Positions 46,077-58,484 are shown, counted from the first letter of the stretch. The stretch is 64,000 bases of DNA from Udeniomyces pyricola (GCA_039545295.1 BCIK01000002.1:506841-570840); one strand, 5' to 3'. The notes: generated from the letters alone by a model not told the origin. Translations and numbers: made by a program.

Positions 46077-48490
46077 ATGCTCTCCACTTGGCTTCCCGTC
46101 ACTATTGCGACGCTACTAGCAGCTGCAGTCGTCTATCATTCATCTCGCGCACGCCCGATCGCCTTGATACCTTCTCCTTCCAGCTCGACCGTTCGCTCCA
46201 TCCCTTTCCTCGGACATGCCCTCACCTTCCTCCTCTCCCCCCTCCCACCGTCCCTCATCCTTGCCGACTTTTCACGATCTCTTGGACCCATTGCCCAAAT
46301 ATCTCTCTTTTGCGAGCCAATCGTCCTCTTGGCTGATCGGTTCGCTATCGAACGTATTCTCATCGGAAAAGAGTACAAGGCAGCGTTCGATCGAGGTGCC
46401 TTCTTCATTGGCGTGTTCGAGAGCGTCCTTGGAGGGTTAAGCATGCTCTGCCTCAAGACTAGTCAGTAATACGACCCAGGTTTGCATCTTCAAATCTGTT
46501 TCCTCTTGACTCTCTATCTCAGCATACGTGTGGCTTATGGAATGGTGTCTGACTCAGTCGTTGGTGTCTCTGCTGCGTGTGATTATGGCTTTTGGTACCC
46601 CTGTCCTTCATTCTCCTGGATCTCTTGATATCGGACCTATTCCCCACCGATAGATGCCACATTTATCCAGCATCGGAAGCTCTTCCTCCCCGCCTTTTCA
46701 GCATCCACAATGTCCGAGCATGTTTTCCCAGTACTTGACGCCAAGCTCAGCCATCTCGTCACGTCCTGGCGCCGCCATTGCGGAGGGCATTTCGACGCCG
46801 AGCACTCCATCACGCTCTTGACTAAGGAGATTGTACTTTCCCTCATTTTTGGTGTCGACTTCAATCTTCTCAATGATCCAAGCTCAACTGGACATCAAGT
46901 CTCGCATTGGATTGAAGTAGTTTTCAATGTGCGTATCAACGCCGTCTGACGTGATCCGCGAGCTTTTTCTTCATGATAATAATTGTGGTATCCTTGCCTG
47001 GCGTCTTGACATGGATCTGGATGTTGCTCACTCATACCAATGGCCTCATCTGCAGAGTCTTTCGCCTATTCCGGTGATCACGATCATCAAGCGAGTTCTC
47101 GACCCTCGATATCACCTTGCTCGATACTATCTCTTCAAGTGGATGGACGAGCAGCTTGACTGCGCCCTTGACTCGACCTCACTTGCCGATACTACTGCCT
47201 CGGATATGTCGCCCCCTGGGTGGTCGATGATGGCTGACGTGGCTGATAGATGTGAAGGCTTCACCCGCCGGGAAGTCCGAGACGAGCTTTTTACAAGTAG
47301 GTCCGCATTCCCTTGCTGTCCTTCCGCAGAGCTCTTTCTGATCTTCTGAGATCACTCTTTTCGCTCGTAGCGCGAAATGCAACATCTCCGAATTGACTGT
47401 TCAACTCTCGTACCTTTCTTAGTGCTTCTCGCGGGAGACGACACAACCGCCTCGCAGCTTTGTTGGATTCTGAACCACCTCCGCAACTCGCCCTCGAGCC
47501 AAGCTCGCTTAAAGAAAGAACTTGATGCTCTCCCTTCAGATCTCAGCTACGACCATATCATGGGCATCGACAGTGAGTTTATATGTATAATTTTTACTCT
47601 TCCAATCGGTTCTTGTGAATGAATACCCCGAGGTCAAAATCAAGATGCATCGATGAACACCCAACATTTCTCTTCCTTTGTTCAGCCCCTCTTCCAATCT
47701 TGTCTGCCTTTATTGCCGAGTCTCTCCGATTGGCGGGAACGTGAGTGAACGTTCCATCAACTCATTCACTGCCAGTTCTGCCAGCATGGAGCTCTTAACT
47801 CACCCTGCCCATTCTTCCATCTTAGGATCCCCCTTACTTCGAGAGAAGCCACCAGCGATACAGTTCTTGTCTCAGGTGCACCAGGCCAAGAGACCGTCAC
47901 TTATCCCATACCTAAAGGCACGACGCTCGTGCTACTTCTCGATGCCCTCGGCAAAGGCTTTGACCGGTAAGGCTTTCTATTCGTTCGTCCTTTGACCGCA
48001 AGAACCAACGCTCAATTGTAACTTAAAATCGTGTTGTGTGGAATTCGAAGAGGTCAAGAATTTGATCTCGACCGATGGCTTAACCCAGCAGGTAACTTCG
48101 ATCTCACCCGAGTTAGCAGCCACCCTTTTAGTCTAGGGCTACGTGCATGCTTCGGTACCAGACTAGCTGTAAGTATCCGACTCCCCTTGCAACTTTCTCA
48201 TGAACCGTTCGTTGAATCTAGGGCATGCAGCAAGCATCAACAACCCAGCGTGTCTGACATAGGTATCCTTTCTTTCCTCTCGCCCGGGTCACAACTCTTC
48301 GCGTGAACAGCAAGTGCTCTTGCGCCTCTTCGTCGTCCGTGTAGTTAGGGCATTTGATCTTGGTCCCGAGGATGGACTTGAAGGTCGTCAGGAAATTGCG
48401 CACTCCTCGATTCAGGTGAAGGAGATCATCTCCAGACGGCCATCGACGACTCGACTTCACTTAGATACAAGATCTTCTAATAGTCTATAA
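46077..48490 (+). CDS. Cytochrome P450 monooxygenase
   Basis: A membrane-anchored haem-thiolate monooxygenase of unassigned CYP family. The N-terminus has a membrane anchor (LPVTIATLLAAAVVYH) and the Pro-rich hinge region. The C-helix region is FIQHRKLFLPAFSAST. The I-helix oxygen-binding motif is LLAGDDTTASQ. The K-helix ExxR is in ESLRLAGT. The haem-binding loop is HPFSLGLRACFGTRLA, matching FxxGxRxCxG with the Cys ligand. The C-terminus (QVLLRLFVVRVVRAFDLGPE) follows one more intron, and the frame ends at TAA 48488. About eight exons; exact borders were not all verified. No partner biosynthetic genes are adjacent; the nearest are beta-adaptin and a bZIP gene 2.4 kb away. The substrate is unknown. 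Confidence 0.9.
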
Positions 48491-50879
48491 GGCATAGCTA
48501 GGAACAGATATATGGCTTCAATCTTTCTATGACTGGCGAGTACGTGTGACAAGATAGACCATTTGGCGTTCCTGTCTCGATTGCCCTCAACTACCCTCAA
48601 CTAAATCGATTTCTTCTTTCTAGTGGGTCATGCTTAGCGAAACTGATGGTTAGCGAAACGAGGCAAGGCGTGACGATCTGTGGTCTCACGCGGATCCAGA
48701 GGGCGCGCAGCTTGGGGGGCTATCCGAGTAAAGTTACATCCAAAGAAAGGGTATCCGAGTAAATCACCGTTTAAACAGACTATCGATGCACGATGGTCGA
48801 TGCGTGAGCTCGTGATCAGCTGTGAGGCTTTGAAGCTTTGAGCTCTGAAATTTGAGGCTCGGATCGACTTGCCTGACGGTGATCGATGATCGGTGTTGCT
48901 CGGTCGAGTGTGTAGGCAGCAGTTCACAAGTGGAGGTGGTCGGGGAATGATTGATGGAGTGAAGGTTTGAATTAAACTGAAGGGTTGACGGCGTTGACAC
49001 GTTGACGTCGCACCGCGTCGTGTGCGTCGAGCGCCAGGCGTCTGACATCAAGCGCATCAGGCCGCCAGGCTCTTGCTATAGGAAAATGTCCAACGTCCAC
49101 CATACATCATACGGCCGAAGATAAAGATCGTTGCACGGTGCAAGCCGCATGGTTTTAATACAAGCGACCGGATGCAATCGATTGTCCCGACGCAAAACGG
49201 GAAATCGCCCGGCCGTCTCGGTGATGAGGCCGTCAGATTACGTCAAACGTCGAGGGCAGAGAAGCATTAAGCAAGTTCATGCATTCATGATGCTCGTTGT
49301 GATATTGAATGTCGAACGTCGAACACGTTTGATTAGTGGACAGTATACAGTATATGGACAGGAATGTAAATCTGGGAATATATATAGACCACGAGATTTA
49401 TTTTGGTGTTCAGCCGTAACCCTGATAACATCATTCATTGTCACCTCGAAATTGAATTTGTTGAATATTGAATGTCAGACAGGCGCGACAGGCTCTAGCT
49501 TGGGACAATTGAAAGTCATGAACGTTCTGAGCCAGGCGAGTACTCGCACGACGTACCGCGTAGATGCTGATTATGAACACCGAGTTCACCGAGCTATAAA
49601 TCATATGATAGCCCGGGAACAACTGGTCAGGGGGTCCGGATGCAAGAGAGAAGGTCCCGCTCACTCGATCTCCAGCCTGCAGCACTGCACCTTGAATACA
49701 GTATGTTGAACCATGATCATCGCATTCCGATGTCCCGACCACTGCGCAAATGAGGGCGGTACGTCGGCCCTACCACTCCCTCCCTCCGTGTTTGTTTCGC
49801 TTCCTCTTCTACTCCAAATGATCGTCAATTGTCCTGGCTGAACCTCATGGCCTCACGGGTGCGCTCTCTGTCACCGGAACTTGCTCCTTGACTCATTTTC
49901 CCGTGGTCCCTGATTGTGAAAGAAGCTGCCCTCCACTCTTGCAACGGACAACATTGTCCCCCCCCCCCTCCCCCCGTGCACTTCCAGCTCTCCCATCCCT
50001 CTCACCAGGTTGTTTCCTACTTGATCTCAATTTTAAACCGCTGCTCAAGGCCTGAGTCGACTCTCGGCCAATCGGTGAGTCTCGTACTGCTACCTGTGCT
50101 GCAGCACCCATATCTGCTGTAGCTAGTACGTACGCAGTCGGGTTCCCATCCTTTTGAGCTTTGCGGCTTGCAAGCTGCAGCTACTCATGGCCTTGATCAT
50201 ATTGCTTCGCAGTATGTGCCGTGATTTTCCGATGTCCTGGTCACTCGTACTGACTGTGTATTTTGTCTTCATACAATATGATGATACCACGCGTCAACTT
50301 TTCGTTCCTGGCCGAATACACGTGTCTTTACATCGTACGTACGCCGTTGACACGTCTGGTATATTGGAATTGATACAGCGTCACGATTGTCAGCTTCGAC
50401 CCTCAAACGTATAACATCTCAAATCTCCCCCTCACATCTTCGGACACCACTTTCCGCTGCACAACACGATGGATTCCATGATCTCATCTGCAAGTCGTGT
50501 CCCCTCTCCTAGTGGAGGACATAAGCAACTCACGAACCGAGTAAGTAGCGTATTCGTAATAGGCATTCGGATGAGAATCGGTGGAAGCGGAAAAAAGGAA
50601 AGGGGACGAGTTATATGCGTTTGCCCCGTTCCGGGAATCACGGAGTAGCACGGAGCTATGATACTCTTGTTGCTCGCCCTTTTGCGTTTGCTTCTTATCG
50701 ACCCGGATATCACCGTACGACTCAGCCCGTCTCGTCATACTTTTCGTCGACACCTTCTTTTATCGGCTATGCATTCCGGATGCATGCAGCTTCCTTTCCT
50801 TGGCGCGTCGAGCTAGTAGCACTGACTCTAGTCTCAACCCTTATATCTCTTTCCTCTTTCATCCAGTTTTGCTATCCAG
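48491..50879. other. Gene-free 2.4 kb
   Basis: No ORF here has convincing coding character on either strand. A C-rich run lies near 49960-49975. Part of this region may be the promoter and first exon(s) of the bZIP gene. Confidence 0.45.
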
Positions 50880-52772
50880 TCCTCTCTCAAACGGCGAATC
50901 CTCATGAAGTGTACGAGGACGCGACCCAGGAGTTCGGATGGTGGGGTGGTCCTCACTCGGTAAGTCTTATGAAAAGAAAAGGCCGACTCTTTTGTCCGGC
51001 TGGTCTAGTTCGGGTCCGGTCCGACCGAGGTGGGAAAGGGTTCCGGATTCGGTGTTTGGCACGCGTCAAGTTCTCTGATGCTGCGCAACGACGACCGAAT
51101 TTGGCCACACCCTTCTAACATTGTCTTCGAAGCTTTTGATTCTCACTCATGCTGACCCATGGATGATGTCCCGTCTATTCGTTGCATACTCTTCTCTGTT
51201 CGTGCTTTATCCTGGGTCTACCCGCCCGATCCATATGGTCTGCGCAGTTGTCAACTTCTTCCTCGGAGTCGAATTCAATCTATCCCCCCGATGACCGACG
51301 CATGCCTCTCTTCCACTCGGATTCGATTGCCTCCTCTGGTTCCCTACCGTCTCTCAACTCTTCCCTCCCTTCTTCGTCCTCCTCGTCATTACTCTCCCAA
51401 CTGTCCGACCCGCGTCCCGTATTCCGGTCTTCATTCTCCTTCAGCCAAACACCAGACGAAGCCGCGCATCGCGTACACGACAAAACGCCGTCTTCAGTCC
51501 ACCCTTTCCAACATGGTATGCCCCAGGAGCAGTTTCCCTTCCCCATCGTACCAAGCGCTGGATCAACATCAAACGAAACGACTGGTACAGGCTACTGCTC
51601 CTCTAGATTTCTGGTTCAAAATTCCCAAGGTCGTGGCGCAAACATCGATTTATCGTTCCCTTCCGATGACAACGATTTCCTTTCGCCTCAGCCCAATTTT
51701 TTCGTCCAAGCTCTGAGCCACCAGTGCGTTAGTGATGGGACCATGTACTCAGCCTCCCCACCCAGGGTCGAACCCACGTTCACGCCCCCACCCCCTCCTG
51801 CGACAACTGTCTTCCTGAACGCTTGGTGTGATCCTATCAGTACCTCTCACTACGCGGAGTCCCCTCCCAGTCGACTCCTGCCGATCTCCTCGAAGCTAGA
51901 CTCCCTATCCTCCAGTCCCAGTCAGCTTGACACTACAAGCCAATCCTCTCGCATGCTGTCTCAAAACTACCCTCCTTGTCAACCCCGTGACGGCGACACC
52001 ATCCCAGCCTTGCCCAAGCTTCCCCGTCTGCCAAGCGACTTTCTCGCGTATGGACCCGAGCAGGCATCGAAGCGCTATTCTATGTCGTCCTTGGAGGGCG
52101 AAGACGATGAAGGAGACCATATGGATGAAACAGAAAGTTGCGGTAGCCTCTCGCCCAGCAGGACGAAACGGGCGAGGACCTTATCCGCCGCCGAGGAGGA
52201 CGCCGCGAGGGATCGAGACACTTGGTGGGGCATAGGAAAAGAGGCTTACATGGCCTTACCAACCAAGAGCAAGAAGCAGCTGAGGTATGTTGACATCAGC
52301 AGAGCTTTTGTCTTCTGCTTCCTCGTAACGCTTGGGTTAGCATGCAGGAATCGAGGTTCACATCGATCACGTCATCACGCATCATGCTATCGTTTTCTGT
52401 GTTTGTTTCTCCGTTGGTCACCTGCCTCTGGGCACTATCTCTCTCACTAGGAACAAGCTCGGAGCCCGTCGCTTTCGCGAAAGGCGGAAAGAGCGATTGA
52501 CCGAACTCGAAGGCAAGATTCACGAGCGCGATCAAGCCCTCTTGATGGTACGACAATTATGTATTGAAGATGCTCGCATCATCCACGATTGTTAGTCCAT
52601 CAACTCTTGTTGTTCTCTTCTTCATTTTCCTTTTACCTCATCAAGCTTCAGCACGAAGGACAGAACGATTCTGACACCGTGCTTCCTGACTTCTTCTTCT
52701 GCTGTGCAGTACGTACTCGATTGGCAGCGTATGATGCCTCATGACCCCCAAGAACTCACACGTAGTTGCTAG
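50880..52772 (+). CDS. bZIP transcription factor
   Basis: The bZIP domain is near the C-terminus: basic region NKLGARRFRERRKERL (N-x7-R spacing intact) followed by TELEGKIHERDQALLMVRQL, a short leucine zipper. Upstream is a long Ser/Pro-rich region (MPLFHSDSIASSG onward) with an acidic patch (EGEDDEGDHMDETES) that may be an activation segment. A probable earlier exon at 50880-50959 (ANPHEVYEDATQEFGWWGGP) joins in phase to an exon starting at 51248 (LSTSSSESNSIYPPDD). The true initiation codon upstream of this was not identified. The last exon adds YVLDWQRMMPHDPQELTRSC, stop TAG 52770. The target pathway is unknown. Confidence 0.8.
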
Positions 52773-53644
52773 AGGTGGCCATTCAACGAATAAGTGACCA
52801 GTTTGTGAAGGCAGGTACATAGATACACGACCCTACTTTCCAAAGGACATTGCTATCGCCCCCACATCATTGTAGTTAGGGTTTTATGTTGGCACGATAC
52901 ATGAACCAATGCAGAACTCGCTTATATCATGGATTTTAGTTGTAAAGAACGCAGGCTTGTCAGACTGAGTAGATATGCGCCAGATCAAGAGATATGTCGA
53001 GGTGATTATTGGTATACGCAGGGGAATAAGGGCACAAGGGATCAATCAGTAACCCTACGAAACGAAGGATAAATAAGTGTGATGGTCATGGAGGTGAGAA
53101 GAACAGAGAACGAGTCTTAGCTGACGTATACATGACGACACCGCTCATGGTACGTATATCGTTCATGGAGGTTGAGTCAACCCGTTGAGGTAAGAAGAGG
53201 AACAAAGAACGAATCTAATATACAATGGCTAATCACGTGTACACGGCTGTTGTTATGAGGATTGGATATTGATTTTCGATTATCATTCCATATTCCGCTC
53301 CTGTTGCTCCGACGATCATGTAACTGCTTTCACATCTTGCTGTTGTACGTTGTTCCAACGGCCAACAGGGGCCGTCCCTCGCCGGTAGTGAGTGGAACAT
53401 CTTACATCTGTGTTTTTTGGGCGCGTGTCGTGTGTCCTCTGTCCAGCTTCTGACAGGATTTATGAGCGGTCAGTGTGTTGGTTCGCTTTCTGCTTGTAGG
53501 GCATGTCGGGGCGCGGTGTGTTCAACTTCTTTGGTTCTTTTCCTCTATGTGTATGTGTCTGTTTGTATGTGTGTGTGTTCGTTATCAAGGGCATGGCGAT
53601 GCAATCAGAAGCGATCTGGGGAAGCGTGCAAACAGCATATATAA
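52773..53644. other. Intergenic, no gene seen
   Basis: About 870 bp after the bZIP stop with no supported gene. A TG/GT-rich stretch is at 53548-53580. It borders the repeat region. Confidence 0.5.
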
Positions 53645-53816
53645 TTGGCACTAAATGGCAGTTGAAAGCCAATTTGGCATCCTCATTGCCATCAGGTGCC
53701 AATATCGCAATGGTGTTTGGCACTCGTTGGCGCTCATCGCAGGGCGTTGGCATAGCGAGTGCCAATTTGGCATGGAATTGGCGCTGTCAGTGCCAAAATG
53801 GCAGTGAGTGCCAAAA
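53645..53816. repeat. Cluster of TGGCA/TGCCA half-sites
   Basis: In about 170 bp there are roughly 14 occurrences of TTGGCA, TGCCAA or one-base variants in both orientations. They include palindromic pairs such as GTGCCAATTTGGCAT and AGTGCCAAAATGGCAG. The density is far above chance. TTGGC/GCCAA pairs resemble dimeric protein-binding sites (NFI-like), but no fungal binder is implied. Could be the end of a mobile element. Confidence 0.7.
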
Positions 53817-53862
53817 TATCTCCTCCTGGGACTCATGACGATGACTTCCTGCCAGCACAGTG

Positions 53863-54420
53863 CACCAAATCTGTCGAGAGGTTTGTCGTCTTTATCGCTT
53901 GGAAGACGACCCCCACCTAAGAACTGTTCAAGTCAGCCTCTTCTCTCCTAGCGTATCTCTTTCGATGCGTAAGAACCGCGGCTGATAGACAAACGTGTTT
54001 TCAGTATCCTACCACCAGTTTTTCGTCTTCTAGGGGTACCAAATCTGTCGAGAGGTTTATCGGTTTTATTGCCCGAGAGACGACCCCTACCTATTGATCG
54101 CTCGGGGGAGTTCCTTGATTCCAAGCCCATCTTGTTCGACACGTGAGAACCATAGCTGATGAAGATATGTGTTTCCCGTACCCTGTCTCCACTCCCTCGC
54201 CTTCTAAGGGTACCTTATCTGTCAGGAGTTTTGTCGGTTTCATTGCGCAGGAGATGGCCCCCACCTAATCGCCATCCAAGTAAGCCTCATTTCTCCTGGC
54301 TTACCTCTCTCGACGCATAAGAACCACAGCTGATGAAAGAATGTACTCCTAGTATTCTACCACCAGTCCTTCGTCGTTTAAGGATACCAAATTTGTCGAG
54401 CATCTCACCGTCTTCCGATT
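53863..54420. repeat. 174-bp diverged tandem repeat array
   Basis: Three full units and one partial unit with starts at about 53863, 54037, 54211 and 54385, exactly 174 bp apart. Each unit begins (T/C)ACCAAATCTGTCGAG or a variant. A second landmark, GTAAGAACCGCGGCTGAT or a variant, recurs at 53969, 54143 and 54317 with the same period. Units are substantially diverged but keep the spacing. Since 174 is 58 codons, minus-strand translations stay in register and similar peptides recur (GTPRRRKTGGRILK, ILKRRRTGGRILG), with stops in some units. Confidence 0.85.
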
Positions 54421-54986
54421 TGCGCTCTCTTTGAGGGAGAAACGGTCCTTTTTTTGGGAGATTTCGGCCTGGCATCCGCGCCCTTGACTGTTTTATTCTC
54501 TAAAATCTTGGAAATTGTGTCTTACTTATATTGTGCGATGATCCTGAAAATTTGAAGCCGATCTATCTTTTCGGTCGCACCCCTACTAAAAGTGGTCCGA
54601 CTTATATCAGACGGTCTACGACCATTCTGTCGTAAACGACGGAGCCATAACATCGGAATCCGAAAATGATACTGTCGAATTGCGCGAAAGGTCGTACGTA
54701 ATGACCGTCTGATGTGGTGAGACGACCAAATTGGCTTTTAGTGCCAAATTGCGCGAACGCGCGCCAAATGAAATGCCATGCGGTCTTTCGCAGGGGCTCG
54801 ATGCTCGCGCTCTCGAAAAGTGGTGATAACCGAGTGAGTAACAAGGTCAGAACCTGGTGATAACGGTATCGGTCACCAGGTGAGAAAACTGGTAACGAAA
54901 CGAAATTCCTGACTTGAACATGTGTTTCTAGAAGACGACGCAACATATTCCATAAGATAGTCTCCACAAGACATCCAGACATCCAC

Positions 54987-56702
54987 TCATAACCACCCAA
55001 GCCATTTGAACCCAAGTTTGGTTGGGCTCCACGGCAAGATGCCCTCCTCCCCTCCTAAGCCGGCACCAGCACCTGTACGCAGCCAGGTGTCAGCGAGAGG
55101 GCATCCGACTGAGAGAAGGATAATCCAGGTCCACAATCGGCCAAGCCAACCGCGAACAGGTTTAATGAAGGTTAACTCGAGAAGGAGGAAAAATGAATTG
55201 AGCATGAAGAAGCAGAACAGGCTAACGCGGAGAAAGGCAAATGGCAGGAAGTTGAATGAGGCACATTAAATTTCAGGTTGATGATTTCGTTGCATTCTAG
55301 GAAGCAGCCAACCCGGAGGAGGGAAACAAGGGAACTGACCGAGAGGACAGCTCGCGGCCAATCGGGGTGGGAGAGTAGTATCCAATCGCGTGGAAAAGAC
55401 CTGATACAAAGCTAAAGATTGGGAATGACACGCCAAAGAGTGGACATAAGAGTCGGGCTAGTCAGCCCAAAGACGTCGACCCAGGGTTGACTGGATCGAC
55501 AAGCAAGCAAGAGACTCGACACGTCGACCCAGGGTTGACTGGATCGACAAGCAAGCAAGAGACTCGACAAGCTCCGAGCCGCTATATGCACCCGGTTCAT
55601 TCATGACGACGTACAATGTTCCAACGATCCCACCGGCTCTGCCCGCCAATCGCTTCCCTGGGCCATACCCCATGAAACGAAAGATAGCTTGATAGAGACC
55701 GTGCCACCTCTTACTCCAGAGATCCTCCAGACTCTCACTCTTCCAAAAGTAGCAGAATAACGGCGGATAGTACAGACTGGCAGAGCAATAATCTCTAGAG
55801 AAAAGGACGGTAAGAGTTCCGATGATGGCTGAAGGAAGGGCTTGCGCAATGTAGATGCTATAAGCGAGGAGAAATGCTTGGAGTGAGGCTGAGAGGACTG
55901 AAGGAACGGTGACGACGAGTGAAGGAGAGGTTGGATGGTACAGCACTAGGGGCGTGTATATGGATCCCTGGGAAGACGTCGAGATGCGACCAAAGTGAGG
56001 ATGCAAGGACCAAAGCGAACTCGATGCGTCAACGAGAAGGTACGCGAAAAACACCTGCACAAGTCGGGGTCGTAGCGCCATCCATCGCGAGGTCGGCGGA
56101 CGCGAGCGATGAGCCTCGACGTGAGCTCGATATCGGTCTTTGCTAGGTCCAGTTGACCACCCGAGGCTGCGGTAAGAGTACACATAGCTGACAGCGAGAT
56201 AGAGCGGCTGGCTGACTCCGTCGGTGCGATTGGCCACCTCTCTGCGCGCACGTCGTCGATGATCCGATGCCTCGCGGTCGTTGCCGTCGTCGTCCTCCCA
56301 CCCCAACCACAGCGGTCGGGTTCGTCGAAGTCCGAGTTCAATGGCTTTGAGACTCCAGATAACACCTGAGATTGCGAAGCCATGGTTTCGCTCTTGAAAT
56401 GTAGGATCGCGGTACCGGAAGAGGAAACCGACAAAGAGCGCGAAGCAGGCGACGAAGGGAGTTAAGGCAACGCGGAGGTGGGAGATGTACCAAACAGATT
56501 TCGACGGAGAGCCGGAGGACGAGGCAGAGAACAGGAGATAGGCGAGGAGAATGACGGGTGGATGGGAGAGACAGTTGTAGAAGGCGGTGGTATCGTTGAT
56601 AAAGATGGGCGAGAGAGACGAGGTGGAGAGTGAGGCTAGAGGGAGAGTATCAAGGACAGCAAACAATGGACGAAGAGGAGAAAACGTAGGAAGGCTTGAC
56701 AT
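54987..56702 (-). CDS. Wax-synthase-like MBOAT acyltransferase
   Basis: A multi-pass membrane O-acyltransferase of the wax synthase family (Pfam MBOAT_2 type), probably in the ER, transferring an acyl group to an unknown acceptor. Three exons in phase (55634-56702, 55340-55457, 54987-55221) give 473 aa. The start MSSLPTFSPLRPLFAVLDTL was chosen over an upstream Met. Several hydrophobic segments follow, e.g. HPPVILLAYLLFSASS and HLRVALTPFVACFALFVGFL. The catalytic region shows LEDLWSKRWHGLYQAIFRFM and then, after intron 1, FGVSFPIFSFVSGLFHAIGY, where the His of SGLFHAIG is the expected active-site residue. The C-terminus is RGWLGRLWTWIILLSVGCPL. Reading straight through intron 1 loses the catalytic His and gives a false tail. 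Similar enzymes occur in fungal terpenoid and toxin pathways, but no such cluster is visible. Confidence 0.85.
55473..55568. repeat. 48-bp perfect tandem duplication in intron 1 of the MBOAT gene
   Basis: Units 55473-55520 and 55521-55568 are identical, each beginning ACGTCGACCCAGGG. They occupy more than half of the 176-bp intron (55458-55633) and happen to be open in the minus frame, which makes intron retention look coding. Likely a recent slippage or unequal-exchange event. Confidence 0.95.
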
Positions 56703-57061
56703 GGTCCGCTGTACGTTTGGGCCGGGATGGCTAGAGATTGAGTTGCAGTGTTTCCCTCTTTCCCAACGGCTGCCGTACGACAGCGACTGGAGAGAGCGAT
56801 GTTCGAGGGGGAGTTGAAGTCGATATCGAAGGTGAACATGCGAGGTGGACATCTGATATCCGATGTCTAATCATGGTCCACTTCGAGTCGTGCCCTTCAC
56901 CATGACTCATACATCTCAGTTAACATGTCTATAGAACCAGCTCGTCTGGCTCTGCATGACCATAAGCTTTTGGCGTCGTTGGGTACAGATTGACATAAGA
57001 TACGGGGTAAGAAGCGTCCCAATTACCTGCACAGGCTAACGCTCACGCCTCTTCGAATATA
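56703..57061. other. Spacer upstream of the MBOAT gene
   Basis: About 360 bp between the MBOAT start codon and the left end of the transposon-like element. Includes the MBOAT promoter. No other feature seen. Confidence 0.5.
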
Positions 57062-57134
57062 CACTGTGGGAAGCATCGGTGCAGAAATAGTGCGCTCAAT
57101 CCGGAATTTCTGGAAATCGGCGCAGTCATCTCGG

Positions 57135-57171
57135 CTCAAGATCGGCGCGTCAATTCCGCGCCGATCTTGAG
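57135..57171. repeat. Perfect 15-bp inverted repeat (hairpin)
   Basis: CTCAAGATCGGCGCG, a 7-nt loop TCAATTC, then CGCGCCGATCTTGAG. It is the strongest of the hairpins in the left subterminal array. Confidence 0.95.
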
Positions 57172-57420
57172 CTGATCGGCGCAGAATAAACGCACCGATA
57201 TGAACTTTTCTATACAACCTGAAATTCAGCTCATTAGGCATGCCAAAGACCCTATGAAAGTTTCTGACAGGATCTGTCAAGTATGAGGCAAGTTGTAGCC
57301 ATCTGAAAGTGGGCAATCCTGGACTTGAGAGATCTCAGACTCGGTCTCGCTCGCGGAGCCTTCCAGAGTCCAGCTGCCTCCAACTACCATTCTGTCGACG
57401 CAACGACCAAACGCCTTCTC

Positions 57421-58484
57421 ATGTCCAACTTCGATGCTTCTCCGGATCCCTATGTTCCACCACCCCGTCTGACGAGCGCCAAAGGGTACAGGACAGCGAG
57501 ATACAGAAACCCCTTGCCTTTGGTGGGGCGAGATGACCCCCCTGATCTCGGCCGGGCCGAGATGCAAGTCCAGGAACCTGGAGGTCTTGAAGATTCGGAT
57601 CTGGTGAGAGGCTCTCTTGAATCTGACGTGCAAGGTGTGCGCCACTTGCTCGGAAGTAACCAAGCTGACCCCTTGAGTCAGATGGAAGTCGATCAAAGCT
57701 CTGTCATGGCTTCCAGAAGGAACTCCAACGAATCTCAGGCCGTCTCGAGGGGGCCGACTTCCCCTCAAAGGAAGAAGACGACCTCCAGCAGGAAGAAAGC
57801 TCCCACCAAGAAGTTGCACTCGGCTGACAAGCTCAAACTCATCGAGGCGGAGGCCAAAATCCGTGAGCTGGAGAACGCCAAAGCTGCCGCCGACGCCAAA
57901 AGTACGTGTGATCCTCTCTCATCTCACCTTCTCTGGTATGCATGTATGCAGCCCATCGTCTCATGCTTCTGTTGATCTGTTCCCATTATTCCATGCAGTC
58001 AAGAAATATAAAAAGCAAACAGAGAAGCGTCGGGAGCGGGAGCAAGAAGGTAGAGGCTACGTCACCTGGGCATCCATCCCAGATGGCAAGGCCAAAGCTG
58101 CTGGGCGGAAGAGAGCCAGCATTCGAGAGATTTTGGGTCTGTGGAAAGACTCGGTTGGAAGCATCGAGGATGCGGTCGGCACTGTCGTACCGACTACTTC
58201 GGGTGGCAAGCCAAAGTTTGCGCCTGTGACGGCCAAGATTGTCTACAATCAAGTCCGCGTATGTCCGTGGTGACTTTCAGCCTACTCGATCCATCGTTGT
58301 ATCTTATCTGATCACCAATTGCACTTGATCGCCAATTGCAGGTCATCGCCCGTCGGCGCCTTGCATCGTTCCATACGCGACGCAAGGAAAATGCAGGCGA
58401 GCCCTACGATGACAGGACTCGGACATACAGTTCTCAGGAACTGACAAAGATTGTCGAGCTCGTAAGTCCTCGGTCTTCTCTCGG

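Larger units (their letters stand above)
53645..54747. mobile_element. Possible degenerate element bounded by TTGGCACTAAA inverted repeats
   Basis: TTGGCACTAAA at 53645-53655 recurs as its reverse complement at 54737-54747, about 1.1 kb away. TGGCA-type motifs flank both ends (many at the left, few at the right) and the 174-bp tandem array lies inside. No transposase ORF and no target duplication were found. An 11-bp match alone is weak, so this is a suggestion only. Confidence 0.3.

Noticed and set aside
49131..49709. 192-aa ORF in the 2.4-kb gene-free region
   Set aside because: Composition and codon use do not look coding and no family or splice pattern is apparent.
46077..52772. P450 plus bZIP as a biosynthetic cluster
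   Set aside because: No backbone synthase or tailoring neighbours; the genes are 2.4 kb apart and flanked by housekeeping genes.
55458..55600. C-terminal tail SIQSTLGRR repeated in the MBOAT ORF
   Set aside because: It arises from reading through intron 1; the spliced model restores the conserved His exon and the usual C-terminus.
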